Origin: Casuarius casuarius
Lineage: Eukaryota; Chordata; Aves; Casuariiformes; Casuariidae
Direction: 5' to 3'
Assembly (NCBI GenBank): GCA_003342895.1
Contig: PTFA01000017.1
Location: forward strand, 1,580,402 to 1,644,401
DNA length: 64,000 bases
Every line of letters begins with the position of its first letter. Position 1 is the first letter of the stretch. A model generated the notes under the pieces. It was not told the DNA's origin. It ran no database searches and saw nothing but the letters and a program-made list of their open reading frames with translations. Made by a program: the position numbers and the translations under genes. This document shows, piece by piece, positions 37,299-49,334 of the stretch.

Positions 37299-40200
37299 GT
37301 AATCTCTTTTTATTAGGCCAGCTGCTTATAGTCTAAACAAGCAAACTTCCTCACATACAGGTCTGGAAAAGGAACAACTGCATCCTAGTTCATGACATGT
37401 GGAAGTGTCCAGAGCAGAAAAGAGCAAGGGGGTGGATGCAGGGAGCCCTGAGGAATAGAGAGATCTCAGAAGCAGCAAGTTGCCAATCTAATAAAGTCAT
37501 GGGATATTGGCAGCCAGGCTTTTTAATGGGGAGGAAATGCAGCACCTGTGATGTTTACTTTGGTATAGGTGTGCTGCAGTATTGCAACTGCTCTTCAGGG
37601 TGGTTTTGTTCAGCCGAGTGCAGGTTCTAGGAAAGCTCTAATCAAGAGTAAGGGAATAAAAGTTCTGATGTCTAATTTATTTTGATAAGTATTCCAGTAT
37701 GGTCCCTGGATTTGCAGGGTGGATGTAGCTACTAAACTGGAAGCATTGACTATGTGAAATTAAGGCAGATCTCTAAATATATAGAACAAAGTGTGGAATA
37801 GTAGCTGCTGCTGTTCTGGTATTGCTGTTTGTGGGGGTTTTGTGTCTGTGTCCAAAACTGCTGCAATTCTTGTTCGCTTTTGCCTAATCTAGTGCAACAA
37901 CCCCAATTATTAGGTTTGTTAGCCAGGTTTATATTGGTGCAATTCCAGAGTAGCAAAGGAAAGTAAAGCTGCTGTAAAAATCATTAATGAAAATACTTTT
38001 TAACCACTTACATATTTCTTCCCATTCTGTTTTGGTCTGGAATACATACTTTTGTGATTATTAAAAGTAACGAAAATAAGAGAATCGCTGGCTTGTATCA
38101 TTGTTGTATGCAGTTTTCAGATTTCTTGTAGTAAATAGTGCTGCCACCAGCATATTTTTGAATGCACTCTGCAATAATTGCCAAATATTTACCAATTTTT
38201 AAATCCTGGAAGTATATTTAAATGGACAAGCTTCTTGTTTCATATACTGCTGTTGACTTTTTACCTCAGTTTTTATCTATTTGCACTGTCCAGTGAATAA
38301 AGAAATAAATGACACTACTGGATAGCTTCTGTGAAGAGCACGGTATGGTCTCCCTTTCTATTGTTTTGAGAGCTTCCTTTGTGAAGGAGAAAGTGTCTGG
38401 TGGGAGCTTGATTGTTTCGTGGAAGAATTAAAAATATCTGCCATAACAGTGTTAGCAAGTGTTGGATTCTTCAGTATGAGCATTCTGGGATTTATGGCAG
38501 ACTGTGGGCACACATGAAGATAAAGGGAAGTGAGTATCTGAGGCCATGTACAACTGCTCTGTTTCAGATTTAAGAGCTTTCAAAATCATTATAAAAACTA
38601 TTCTTGATTTTAGCCTTGTTTTGTTTCTCTGGGCCAAAAGTGCAGGGGAGTGTAAATAAAGAGATAAAAACCCCAAGGCCTATCCTGTGTGCTGGGTAAA
38701 ATATCATTAAAGTTTTTACCTTTGAAAATAGTATGTATTTTCATCTCCTGCACAGATTGCTTGCTAAATATGGAGAAATAGCAGCTCGTTTAACACTTTG
38801 TTTATAGCATGAGAGCATTTGCTTTTTAAAATGCTTGGCAGAACAGCAAATTGCAGCTGGGAGTGAGAATCTCTGTGTACTGCACAGACACTTGTAGGAG
38901 ATGGAAAGTTAATCCAAGCGAATATGGTTATTCCTTGAAAGTTGTGAAGTTATTGAGAAAGCTGGACGCTTTCCTTACTACTTTCACCTACAGCCAAGTC
39001 TCATCATCTTGAAAATATAGTTAACTTAGTAATTTACTAGTCTTGTTTGACTAATAGGGTAACAGTGGTGGACAGGTGTGTGTGGGCAGGGGGTATCTGC
39101 AAAAATATTTTAAACCGTGTCCATAAACATGTGTGGAGGCAGGGGATGGACTACAAAAAGGTGTATATTGGCAAGGCTAGCTGCAAAATAGTGCACTTCC
39201 TCTTAGGAAGAGGAGGAGGTAATGGGTACGAAACTGTACCTTTTCCTGAGAAGCTCTGGAAATAACCTTAAGCTGAAGGTGATTGATCCCTCAGGATCGC
39301 GCTTGCATAGGGATGGTGATAAGGGAAGAAGTTTTACCCCTAACAAAGGCACATCTTAGGCTTAATTTCAGGGATGCGAGGAGATGGCATATCTGCAGTT
39401 CAAAGTCCCGATACTGAGCTTCCATGCGTGTTAGGGAAGGACCTTCCTTTGGGGCGATGGTATAACCAGGTGTGAGGCAGCATGGGGTTCAACTCAACTC
39501 TTCGCAATCATGGAAAGCTTTCACTTTCAGAAACCTTCTCTGTATCTGGTCTTTCATGCAAAATGTTATAGTATTGTTGTCCTATGCCCGTGTTAAGCTA
39601 TTCTGCAGGGAGTTCTAAATGATGACTGATGCAAACCATGAAGCAGCTAACTCGCATAGCATCGGGACCTTAGGTTCAGTAGTAAGGAAGGAATCCATTA
39701 GCTTTTTCCTTTTATCTAGGAACTTTTAGGGTCTTCTGAAAACAGACAGGGAAAATCTGTTTCAGATATACATAGACAATTATTCAGTGTTTTTTCTGTA
39801 CAGCTGCTTGTCTGCTGAAGAACAGTTTCAGTGAAGGTGATAGGAAGTTAGCACGGATGTTTTGTTGTGGGGAACTACAGAAACTGGAATGTTTGTTTGC
39901 ATATAGTATTTTCTTTTATGTAGCTCATACTACCAAGACATGAGTGTAGTTATCTATACATTGTTACCAATAACGAGTAAGTGGAATTGTTTTCTTAAAC
40001 CTGATCATAATGCATTGATTCTTTTTTTCTCAGCTTGAGTACTATACTGTAAAGAACGTTGTTAGTTAACATCATTAACTCACGGCATTTGCTTTGATGT
40101 TCCCCTTTCTACTTAGCTTACTTAGTGAATTTTGCAAGGAAAGTATATTTGCTAATCAATGCCATGACTTGACTTTCCTAGAAGAATATAGAGCTCTTCA

Positions 40201-40562
40201 AATAGCTTGAATTTCAAAAAATAAATGTGGACATTGGAGAGTGGGGTGGTTTTATTTGTGGTTATAGAAAGATCGCAATTGTCTGTCTAAATAAATGGAT
40301 GGAATATGAGCAGTTGAAGTGTTCCCCACACATACGTACTTCTAAGCAGATACATTTTATCAAATCAAGTCTACTTTTATCCACAAAACTTTAAATATGT
40401 ATTTAAAGAGTGAATCTGAAAGAGATACCAAATAAAAAGCTAGAATGAAACTCACTATTTTTGTTGTCAAAGCTCTGAAAAATTCTGGAGAAATGAACAG
40501 GCAGTGTATTTGTTGATGTTTTGTAGCACTTATGTAGCATGCTTCTTGTAACAGGGTTAAGG

Positions 40563-40591
40563 GGTGTGTGTGTGTATATATTTGTGTGTGC
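40563..40591. repeat. (GT)n/(AT)n microsatellite
   Basis: The run gtgtgtgtgtgtatatattt is followed by gtgtgtg. A simple repeat, probably variable in length. Confidence 0.85.
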
Positions 40592-42102
40592 ATATTTTTT
40601 TAAAGGTAGTATGATATCGTGGATGTAGCATGAAAGTATAACCCTGAATCTCTCTGATTTTAATCTCATCTCTGTGCCACTTCTGCACCCGTCCTCTGTC
40701 CTTTCCTCAACCATTGAAAGAACACCTTCTGCTGTTGAAATAAACATTTCTATAGTGCTTTTAGACTGTTAAGTACTAAATATTGACTAAGACAGATGTA
40801 GGTTGCTCATTTGGAGAGACTGATACAAATTTTTCCTGCCTTACAAGTTTGCCTTCTCTGTGGTCAGGAGGATCAAGTTTCTTCTAAAAATAGTTGTAGT
40901 TTGCGTGGGAGAAATCTTAACATACTTTTGGCCAATAGCTCTTATTCCGTTTATGTCAGGTGTGTAAAATGAAGGTCAAAGAGAAGATGGAAAAGAGGGC
41001 GTTCCTGTTTTCTCTGCATTTAACATCTGTCAGCAACAAAGGACCTTGGAGTAAAATCTGCTCCCAACTATGGTTTTTGCACATTCTTTTGTTTGTAACA
41101 GAACCTACCTCCTACCGTTCAGTTTAATATCAAGACAGTGCACAGGTGTCCTATTTGTAGTAGAAGTACCCAGGCATAGGCATTCTTACCTCTACTGAAT
41201 AGTTCAGAATGTGGAAATTCTCTTCATCTGATGAAATCACTTTTTTTTTTTCCTGCTGTCTCTACCATTCCTAGTAAAAGCTTCTCATCAGAAGGTATTA
41301 GTGATATCATTGCTAAATATTAATCTTTTACAGAATGGGATTTTGCATTCTAGGCATTCAGGTAAAATTGAGCAAAACCAGGCTTAATAAAGATGTCATG
41401 GCATACATTAATTAAAATGTAGACAGAGTCCATATATATTCTGTGAAGAAATATTACATTAGAGAGGAACTGATAGAATTTCTTATGGTCCTATTAAATA
41501 TTTATAGTAAATGTAGAAACAGGTAACTTTTGCATGTTGATTTTTATCTTAAGTCAGGTCTTTTATTTTTGTGAAAGTATTTTTAAAAATGAACATTTTG
41601 CTTCATCTTGGTGATCATGGAACAAATCAATGTATGAGGTTGCATACTGGAACATCTGCTAGGTGTGTTGATTAAAAATATTTCATCCTGCACGTAGAGA
41701 TAGCAGTGTAGTTCAGTAAGGTTATTCCTCTATATTTACTGTTTCTTCTTTTTATTCTTTGCTAATAGATTCTATTTTTGTAGTTTTTGTGCATCAGATT
41801 TTTTTTAAAGTGTTCTTTAGAAATGTCATGTACTTTACTTTCCTTAGAATTGTTTTTCACCCAATCACCAGAAAATGTGACCAAAAAGCGTAATACTTTC
41901 CTTTTGTTGAATGGGATTTATTTTTGTGATTGGGGGGGAAAAAAGAGAAAATGGGATTAAGATTATATAAAGGTCAAGCATTTTGTTAGCATTATTGCAC
42001 TGCTGTTGTCTGCTAGTGACCTTTTTCAATAACCATTCTCACTGTGCTTTCATTAAACTCTGAAAACACCAAGCTCTCCTTGGGTTTATCTCTTGTCTCT
42101 AG

Positions 42103-42178
42103 GGTTAACGGAGCGCAAATGCTCTCTATTTCATGCTGCTCTGAGCATGCAGCCTGAGCAAGTTCCAAACCTGAAAGG
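42103..42178 (+). other. Exon-like segment, 76 bases, phase-compatible with exon 1
   Basis: A strong acceptor tract (ggtttatctcttgtctctag) ends at 42102. The next 76 bases are open only in frame 2 and read LTERKCSLFHAALSMQPEQV then PNLK. They reach a mediocre donor AAAGG|GTATAT at 42179. The segment contains CpGs and has coding-like composition. Entry phase matches exon 1. Exit phase (2) does not match the entry phase of 44628-44700, so the two cannot be consecutive. The frame also runs on to a stop about 40 bases past the donor. Confidence 0.25.
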
Positions 42179-44627
42179 GTATATTAGAAAGCTGGTACTA
42201 TCATTGCATTAATTTGTTGAGAGTAGACTCTTTCCTGGGAAATGATACCTTCTAATGAGCATTTACAGTGTTTTGTCATAGGTGAAGAAAATGTTGTCAA
42301 ATGCAGATTTGACAGTACTATATCAAAAATTAGATTCTCTTTGTATTAAGCATTTTAGGCATTCTGCTTTTTTAAATGTCTCTTGTTTTGCTGAAATAAG
42401 TTTTGAAGCTATATTTCATCCTATTACAAGTCCCAGGAGATAATTAGGAAATGAAATGCCTAATATTTTAGTTCCTTTGCTAAAATGCTTTAACTGGCAT
42501 TTTCCCATTCTTCTCAAAGCCTTGATATTCTGTCTTTTCTTTCCCTCAAGGTCCGTTCCTCTTGAAGTGGAGGAGTGCTGCCTTCATGCAAGAACCCAAG
42601 GCTGATGATGTGGGATACAGTTTATATATAATGGAATTGAAAAATATGAGCTTTAGATAGTCTAATCTTTTGGAAATCCTGATTTTAGTGTGTTCTTTTA
42701 GAAGCCTTTGATCTTTAGTTGGAAATTCTTCATTAAATGTCCCTTCCCCTGAAGGCATCGATGTTCTGCTGCCTTATATTCCTTCATCATCAATAAAAAT
42801 GTAGAGTTTTGAGGGGGGGTGGTTCTGAATGTTTAAATAAAAAGTGCCTGTGTTGCTATTGCATCCACAACATTGTTTTTCAGCTCTGTTAGTAAGCATG
42901 CATTTGAAGGCAGGTGGTATTTTGAAAATACATGTGGAAAATCCTCCCGTCCTGTGTGTACTCTCATGCCTCCCTGGCAGGAGGGTGTACAAATTGCATT
43001 ACTGTGCACAGTGAGGTACTCTGCTGGAAGTCATCTAACATCTGTGTCGGCACTAGTTGTCTTAGAGTCCCTGTGAATAGGGAGAAATAGGTGCTTCTGC
43101 ATTCCTGCCTCAGGGGGAAATGAACTGTCCTGAGACAGTTTTTCTCTCCAGAGAGTGAGTTAGAAGGGAGGCAGGAGTTACTAGCTTAGAGGTAGGTGTG
43201 TATTGTCTGAGACGACACAAGTTATTTAAGATGAATTTCACCCTCCCTGGAAATTGGAGGTTCTGTAGCTGTTATAATGGAGTGTATGGTATCTTGGGAA
43301 ACAATTCGTGAGCCTCCATCCACCATGTTCGTGAGATGCTGACACCTATAGCAGTCACTTCAGTCCTTGCTGGCCAGACTCTGCCACTGGTCAGACTTTC
43401 AGGTGTGCTCTGGAGGGCTGTAACCAGCTCCCCACCCCCTCACGCTGGGTTAAACCTGCTGTCAGTGTGCCCATGGGCACGAGGCTGGATGCTCTTTAGG
43501 AGTCAGATTTATCGTACGTGCTGCAGAGATTTAGTTGCCAGCTTGCTCTCACGTTTTCCCCTACCTGGGAGTGTGTCACTACTGGCTAGGAATTTGTGGA
43601 GCCTCCTTTTGCCTTTCTTGGAAACCCTTCACTAGCTCGCAAAGGTTAAGCCAAGGTGACTTTTTCCAGTGGCAGCAGTCTGCTTCCAGCTGCTGTATTC
43701 CTCAGTACGCTGATAGCCTTCCCTGATGCGTGACGCGAGATGCTCCATCTAGGCAGGGGGAAGCAGCCAGTGATTTGTGTGAACAGCATGATGGGCAGCG
43801 CACAGCCTGCAGGCTGTTGGTTTGGTGCCACTGAATTGATTGATAATCACTCTTTCATTTAAGTAGCCAGGCACATTTCATAGGATGGTCTCTTAATAGC
43901 TCTATCGATGTAGCTTAAAAATGATTACAGCGTGCAGTGCCTTCTCTGTCTCTGAAAGAGAAGCTTGTTTTAATCATAAATTACTGCTCCATACATCGAC
44001 TGTCATGGTTACATGTTTGCTGCTTAAGCAAACAGTATTTGTGGGGTTTTGTTTTTGGCAATATAGTAAATGGAAATGAGAAATGGTCATTATGTGAACT
44101 GCCTGTCCATGTTTTAGAAAGATCTATATAAGGTAATAATGTACACATGAATTCCTAGAAGCCTGTCATTCAGCAAAGCATTTGGAAAAATTTTGTTCCA
44201 AAAAATCACAGTGTCAATGTGAAATGATATGGCTCTCATCTCGCTGGACCTGCATTTTTTAGGGCAGCTGAGGCATTTGCTTTTAAGCTATTCAGGTGTC
44301 TGCGTTCCAGTTCTGTGGCTGCACCTCATACGGAGCATCGGCTGCCTCATCTGCATGGGCACTTCATATGAATCTAAAGCTTCAGGCTTTTGATTTTAGG
44401 GTCTTTTTGATTATACTTGTTAATCCAGGTGGGGTATTTTTATTGCTGAAATTGCAGGTAGTTGTGAGAAGTGTTTAGAAAAAGAAAATATTGCTGGATT
44501 AATAGATGATATAGGTATATTTAATGATGAATAAAACTTAAGCTGCTAAATTAATTCCATTTTTTAAGCTTGGATTTTGGGTGCATGTGCACATGCATGT
44601 ACTGCTGAATGTAAGCTTGTTTTCCAG
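42179..44627. other. Intronic sequence, nothing supported
   Basis: The ORFs of 60-100 codons around 43.3-43.8 kb lie in a slightly GC-richer patch but have no splice-site pair and no domain that I recognise. No repeat element is identified. A palindrome is present at its right edge (44582-44597). Confidence 0.5.
44582..44597. repeat. 16-base perfect palindrome
   Basis: tgcatgtgcacatgca is an exact inverted repeat of alternating purine and pyrimidine, 30 bases upstream of the candidate exon at 44628. It combines two TGCATG-type blocks. TGCATG is the RBFOX splicing-factor motif in RNA, and here it occurs twice on the + strand (tgcatg at 44582-44587 and atgcatgt at 44593-44600), upstream of an acceptor. 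Confidence 0.8.
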
Positions 44628-44700
44628 TTCTAACTAGAGGGTCACATACTTATCAGGCTGTGGAGACCCCTGCTTTGGAGCAAATTAAGTCAGAACGGGA
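44628..44700 (+). CDS. Best candidate internal coding exon of the plus-strand gene
   Basis: A good acceptor (gtaagcttgttttccag, AG at 44626-44627) and an excellent donor (ACGGGA|GTAAGT at 44701) enclose 73 bases. They are open in frame 2 only; the other two frames stop within ten bases. The frame reads LTRGSHTYQAVETPALEQIK and then SER. Entry phase is 1, matching the end of exon 1, and joining would give a Val codon; exit phase is 2. The residues are mixed and polar with coding-like codon use and a short helix-like end. I do not recognise the family. Two upstream TGCATG blocks could act as splicing enhancers. The frame alone is too short to prove coding. Confidence 0.4.
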
Positions 44701-47700
44701 GTAAGTAGAGAGCAAAATCCTCATTTTGAAAAAGAGGTAAACTGAGTAGGGTACAAAGGAACCGGATTTTTTTTTTTTCTTTTACAATTGACATCAGGCT
44801 ATAAAACGAGGTGCCTTCAGTGTTGCAGAGGAAGTTCTCTGCCTGTAAGCCTTCTCCAGCCATACAGACATTGCCTTGGCTTCAGTTTGGAATAACCATT
44901 CTCCCTTCTTGTAGGACTCTGAGATTTCTGCTTTAAACCTTCAAGTAATCATAGCAATGGAGATTGGATTTTAGATCTCTTTCTACCCTTTCTCCTGCTT
45001 TATGCTTTCATTTTGAGCTGTAGAGTTTGATTTACTGATGCTTCAGAATTCTGGTGGTTTGGATAAAGGAAGTGAGCTTTTGGCACACCACCTGCCATAT
45101 ATATAGCTAATCTTTAGTCCTTGACCACTTTTTCTGCCGTTGCCTTTCTATGTTCCTTATATGCCTTGTTACTATTATAACTAATCACTCTGGGGCAGGG
45201 ACTACCTTTTATTTCATGCTCCTACTGCAGGATGGAACCCTGCGCCCATAAGAAAGGCTTTGTGCAGGTTTATTCTCCAATAGAGAGTAACATCCTCTCT
45301 CGTTTTTTCCTTTTGTTCTTCGGAGACGTCTAAAAATAGTACTTTCATTCTCCATAGAATCCTTAAAACATGGTTAAACAGCAGAGTAAATGGGGGAAGA
45401 TATATCCAAGTATAGAAGAGAACATAATCTCTAGAAAGTTAAATGTAAAACAGTGATATTTCAAGTCGGGAATATTTTTTGAGGAGCAAACTGCTAAAGG
45501 TATAAAAAATGACAACACTTCCCCCTACCCCACCCCCTCAACACACCAACCCTGCCAGACTTGGTGGCAGGTTGATAAATGATCCTTGTGTGAAAGGAAG
45601 AGTCAAAAAACAGAAGGCCATATCATTAAAGTTTAATTATTTGCATCAGTATTCAGCGTGGAGGAGTTTAAGGAATGTTTCATATCAAAGCCTTTCTCTC
45701 AATAGGATATAGTTTAATCTATTGCTTAAATTGGTTCTGATGCCAGAGGAAATTAGCCTCAGTACGGAGGCTTGAGAGTGATCCAGAGAGCTGAAGACCA
45801 ACAAATCAAAGTTTTCTAGCATAAAACTGAATAGACAAAATACGATGTACTACTAGGAAGAGCATGTGTGCTTTTTGTAAGGAAAAGTTGAATCTTGCAA
45901 ATCAGTTTGACTTCTCTGAAGAGGTCAATAAATATGAGGAGCTGAATGATAATGAGGTGGCATTTTCTGTTGATAGGCCATTAAGAATAGTCTTAGTATG
46001 ATGTTTATTGAAGTTTTTCAGAAGAATCAGTATTGAGTGACTGAGCAGTGGAATGGCAGATAAAATTCAGTGTCTGTAGGTATAAAGTAATGCACATGGG
46101 GAGTGATGTCTGCAGGAGGTAACTGTAAACAATAGGGGATTTTGAATCAGCCCTTTCGGAAGGAAGTCTAGAGTTGCAAAGTGTTTTTAAATGTCTAGTC
46201 AGTGCTCAAGAAAAGTCAATACACAGTTAAGAATTATTTGGAAAGGATGCTGAAGCATGCGCTTCAGTGTAGGAAGTCCCTACACTATTGATGGCTGGCT
46301 GCCAGGCCAGGCCAGGATCATTGTGCCTTGGCTTTGTTCTTATCTTCTTCACAAAGCAACTGCCGTTGGTCATAGGTGCGAACAATCTTCTGTTCTGATT
46401 GATTACCATTAATGATTGTTCAGAGGCTGTTTGTCTGCTGGGGATTTCTATGCAACATGCACAAGTGAGGGAAACTTTTTTTTACGTTTGTGAGGGAGAT
46501 TCTCTCTAAAAATAAATTATATATAATACAGGGAATATAATTATTGTATTTTGTGTTAGAATTATTAAAGACAATTTCTAATAACTTAAGAAATTTAACT
46601 TTATCCAGAATTTTGCATATGTGAAATAAGCAATCATTTATAAATGCATTTTGCAGTTATTTGCACTGTGACACCCCAGTTCTATTTGCAATAAACTTCT
46701 GCAGAAATATATCAACCAAGAAAAAATTTCATCAAATCTACTGTCTTTTATAAAGTCTGCAAGGCTACTGCATATTCTTGTACTTTTTTCCCTAGTGCAG
46801 ATTAATCATCCGGTTTTATAAATACATAACTATAGTGTAGACTCACAGTGTAGAGTTTTCAGTTCCCTGTTAAAACTAGGAATAACTTTGTGAATTTTAA
46901 TTATATAAATATTCCTGTTTTATTCCTTATGCAGTACTTTCATTTTAATCAGACATAAATGTCATCCTCCATAGTAAAATCATTACTTTGTTAGTGGCTT
47001 ATGTTCAAAGGGGCTTCTTAAATTGTCATTTACAATCCTGGAGTGGTTTAATCAAGCTAAGAATATAAACTTTCTTTCTTCCATAATCTAGGAGCTTAAT
47101 TATTTGTGTTTGATTTTTTTCTTGTTAATAAGCTATCCCAAAATATTTATAGTAATGCTGTTTTTAAAAAAAATATGTTGTCCTGCTCCCTAGCTGAGGA
47201 GCTTGTGATTTGTCCTCTAGTTTATCAGTTGGTTGTCTTGTATGTAGTTGTGCAGCAGTATGAACACAACAAAAGTCTGCTCCCAAAGAACATTCAGTTT
47301 TTGACACCTGTTTTCATCTCAGAAGGCTATTTGTTCTTACTATGTTGGCTTTATAAATCAAATAACACAAACAGTGATTCTGATGGGATTCGATTATCAA
47401 CATGCCAGTTAGTAAGTCCTAAGGCCAGTGGAACTAACATACTGAAAATTTAACACCACCAAGTGTTTTCATTTTTCATTCTAGATTTTTCGCGCATCTG
47501 TTTGCTGCACCTAAATTTGCATATGTGACCTTAAATGCTCTTGCTACCTTTGTCTGCAAATTTATAAGTTATCACTTTCAGGCATGCAATGACAGTATTG
47601 TATTTGCTTGGTTTCCATCTTGTTCAAACTATCCACATCTTTATCTCTTCTTGTGTGCAGTTGCTGTATGTCCTGGCTGTCCAGAACTAGTCTCTGCAAA

Positions 47701-49288
47701 GAAAAGCAATATATGCATGTAATTGCCATGCTTGGTTCTACTGGTCTCAAGTTCAAATCAAGAACATGCTGTTCTGCGAATCTATTTGCCCTTCTGTAAT
47801 TTTGAACTGTTATTGATGAAGTGATTTCTTAGTGAAATCTCTTTCTTACATGTCTGTTAGGTGGACCTCCTGGTTTTCCTTCAAGTATCTCTGTGATGCA
47901 CAGAAGTTAGCTTTTAATTATTCTGTTTGGTAGATGGGATTGGAAAATGTGGTCTGAGATTCTGACATCCCTGAAAGTGTTTCTTGCTTGCTTTGTGAAT
48001 GCTTATGAAGATAAGACCAGAAGAAAGAGGGATCCCTTCCCTGCTTTGCCGTATGTCAGGCAGTAGCATTTTGCCCCCTCCTTGCAGTGTAGCCCTTTTA
48101 TCTCACTCTGCAGCCCTGAGAAAGCCTCCTGCCTGGCCCCTGGTTTCCTGAGCTAGGCTATTATACAGAGATTTTAACCTTGTGTTAAATGTCGCCTGCT
48201 TCTTTCGGCTGACCGTAGCTCTGCGCTGCCTGCTCTGTATCTGTTATAAATCAGGCTAATTTCATGATTTTGTAGACTATTTCTTGAGCAGGTCTTTTTT
48301 TTTTAATCTTCCGAAGAATTGCTGTTAACAACACATGTAAGAGTACAGCAACATCAAAGGACTGAAGTTTTCACCCTTAAGAAGTGGCACAGCACTCTGA
48401 TCTGCTTTAGGGCTCTGAGATGCACATATTAAGGGACTTTCCACTGTATTACTATAAAAGATTGGCTTGCTTTGAAAAGTATGCTGAACTAGGGCTTGAG
48501 AGATTGCAATGAATAAAAACGAAAATTTTAAGAGCATGTAGTTAAGCCTTAATAATGGCTTAACTTAGTCTTCCCACACGTGCTGTTTGCTTCTGTTTTC
48601 CTTTTAAAAGCTTTTTTTGCCTCTGGAGACTGTCAGAGTGGTGCTCTTTCTTCTCTAGGTTCCATATGCCAAAATATTTAGTGTGATCTGATTTTATGTG
48701 CGGTTTTGTGTGTGCAGATGATGGAGGATGCTGCTGTATGCTTTATCATGCTCCCCAGTGTTCCCAGACATCACTAGTGTTATCTTTACGAATAAGATAA
48801 ACATGTAAAATAAAATGGATCTCAGTTGTGTCAAATAAGTGTTCTTCCTTGTGTTGTAGAGCCATCGAAGCCCTTGATTTTGGTTTACCTAATGACATTC
48901 TTCAGGAAGCGCATGTTTAGATTGATAAAGCCAAAATATTGCAACAGATTTTAACATTTGAAGGAAGCTAGTTGTCACATTCAGACGTAGTGGTGTATTT
49001 TAGAACAAATTGAAGCATTTAGACAAAATCCTAAATCAGGCCTATCGGGTTGTGTGGCTTGGGTGTGAAATTCAGTCATTTAAGTGGGTCAACACCTGCC
49101 TCTAAGTCTCAAGAGCTGTGCTCTCGCCTCTCCCCCATAAGTCAGACATAGCTGCTGGCTGTAATCTGCCAAACACCTATACGTGATTCATTGGTCACAG
49201 AGTGGGAGAGGCCGTGGTGCCGTGCTGCTGTGCAGCTGGGTGTGCCGCTTTGGGTGTCCCGCGTGCCCGACATAGTGACTTTTTCCAG

Positions 49289-49334
49289 TGCCTCTCCCAC
49301 TGCACGGGCTGCTCCGCCTGCACCTCTCTGCCTT
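49289..49334 (+). other. Short exon-like segment in a CpG-richer patch
   Basis: The acceptor (gtgactttttccag, AG at 49287-49288) and a donor (GCCTT|GTAAGC at 49335) flank 46 bases that are open in more than one frame. One frame is Cys-rich (CLSHCTGCSACTSLP). The donor lacks the usual AG before GT. Probably chance, but the local CpG content is above its surroundings. Confidence 0.13.

Larger units (their letters stand above)
34820..42102. other. Intronic sequence with one weak exon candidate
   Basis: AT-rich, mostly unique. Beyond the old repeat at 35.35 kb, it contains the exon-like segment 37145-37298 and a (GT)n/(AT)n microsatellite at 40563-40591. No RNA gene or further LINE is seen. Confidence 0.5.

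Noticed and set aside
37538..37630. Cys-rich peptide resembling a MYND-type zinc finger (CSTC ... YCNCSSGWFCSAEC)
   Set aside because: The cysteine spacing does not match a full MYND finger, no His ligand is present, the frame stops at once, and no good splice acceptor precedes it.
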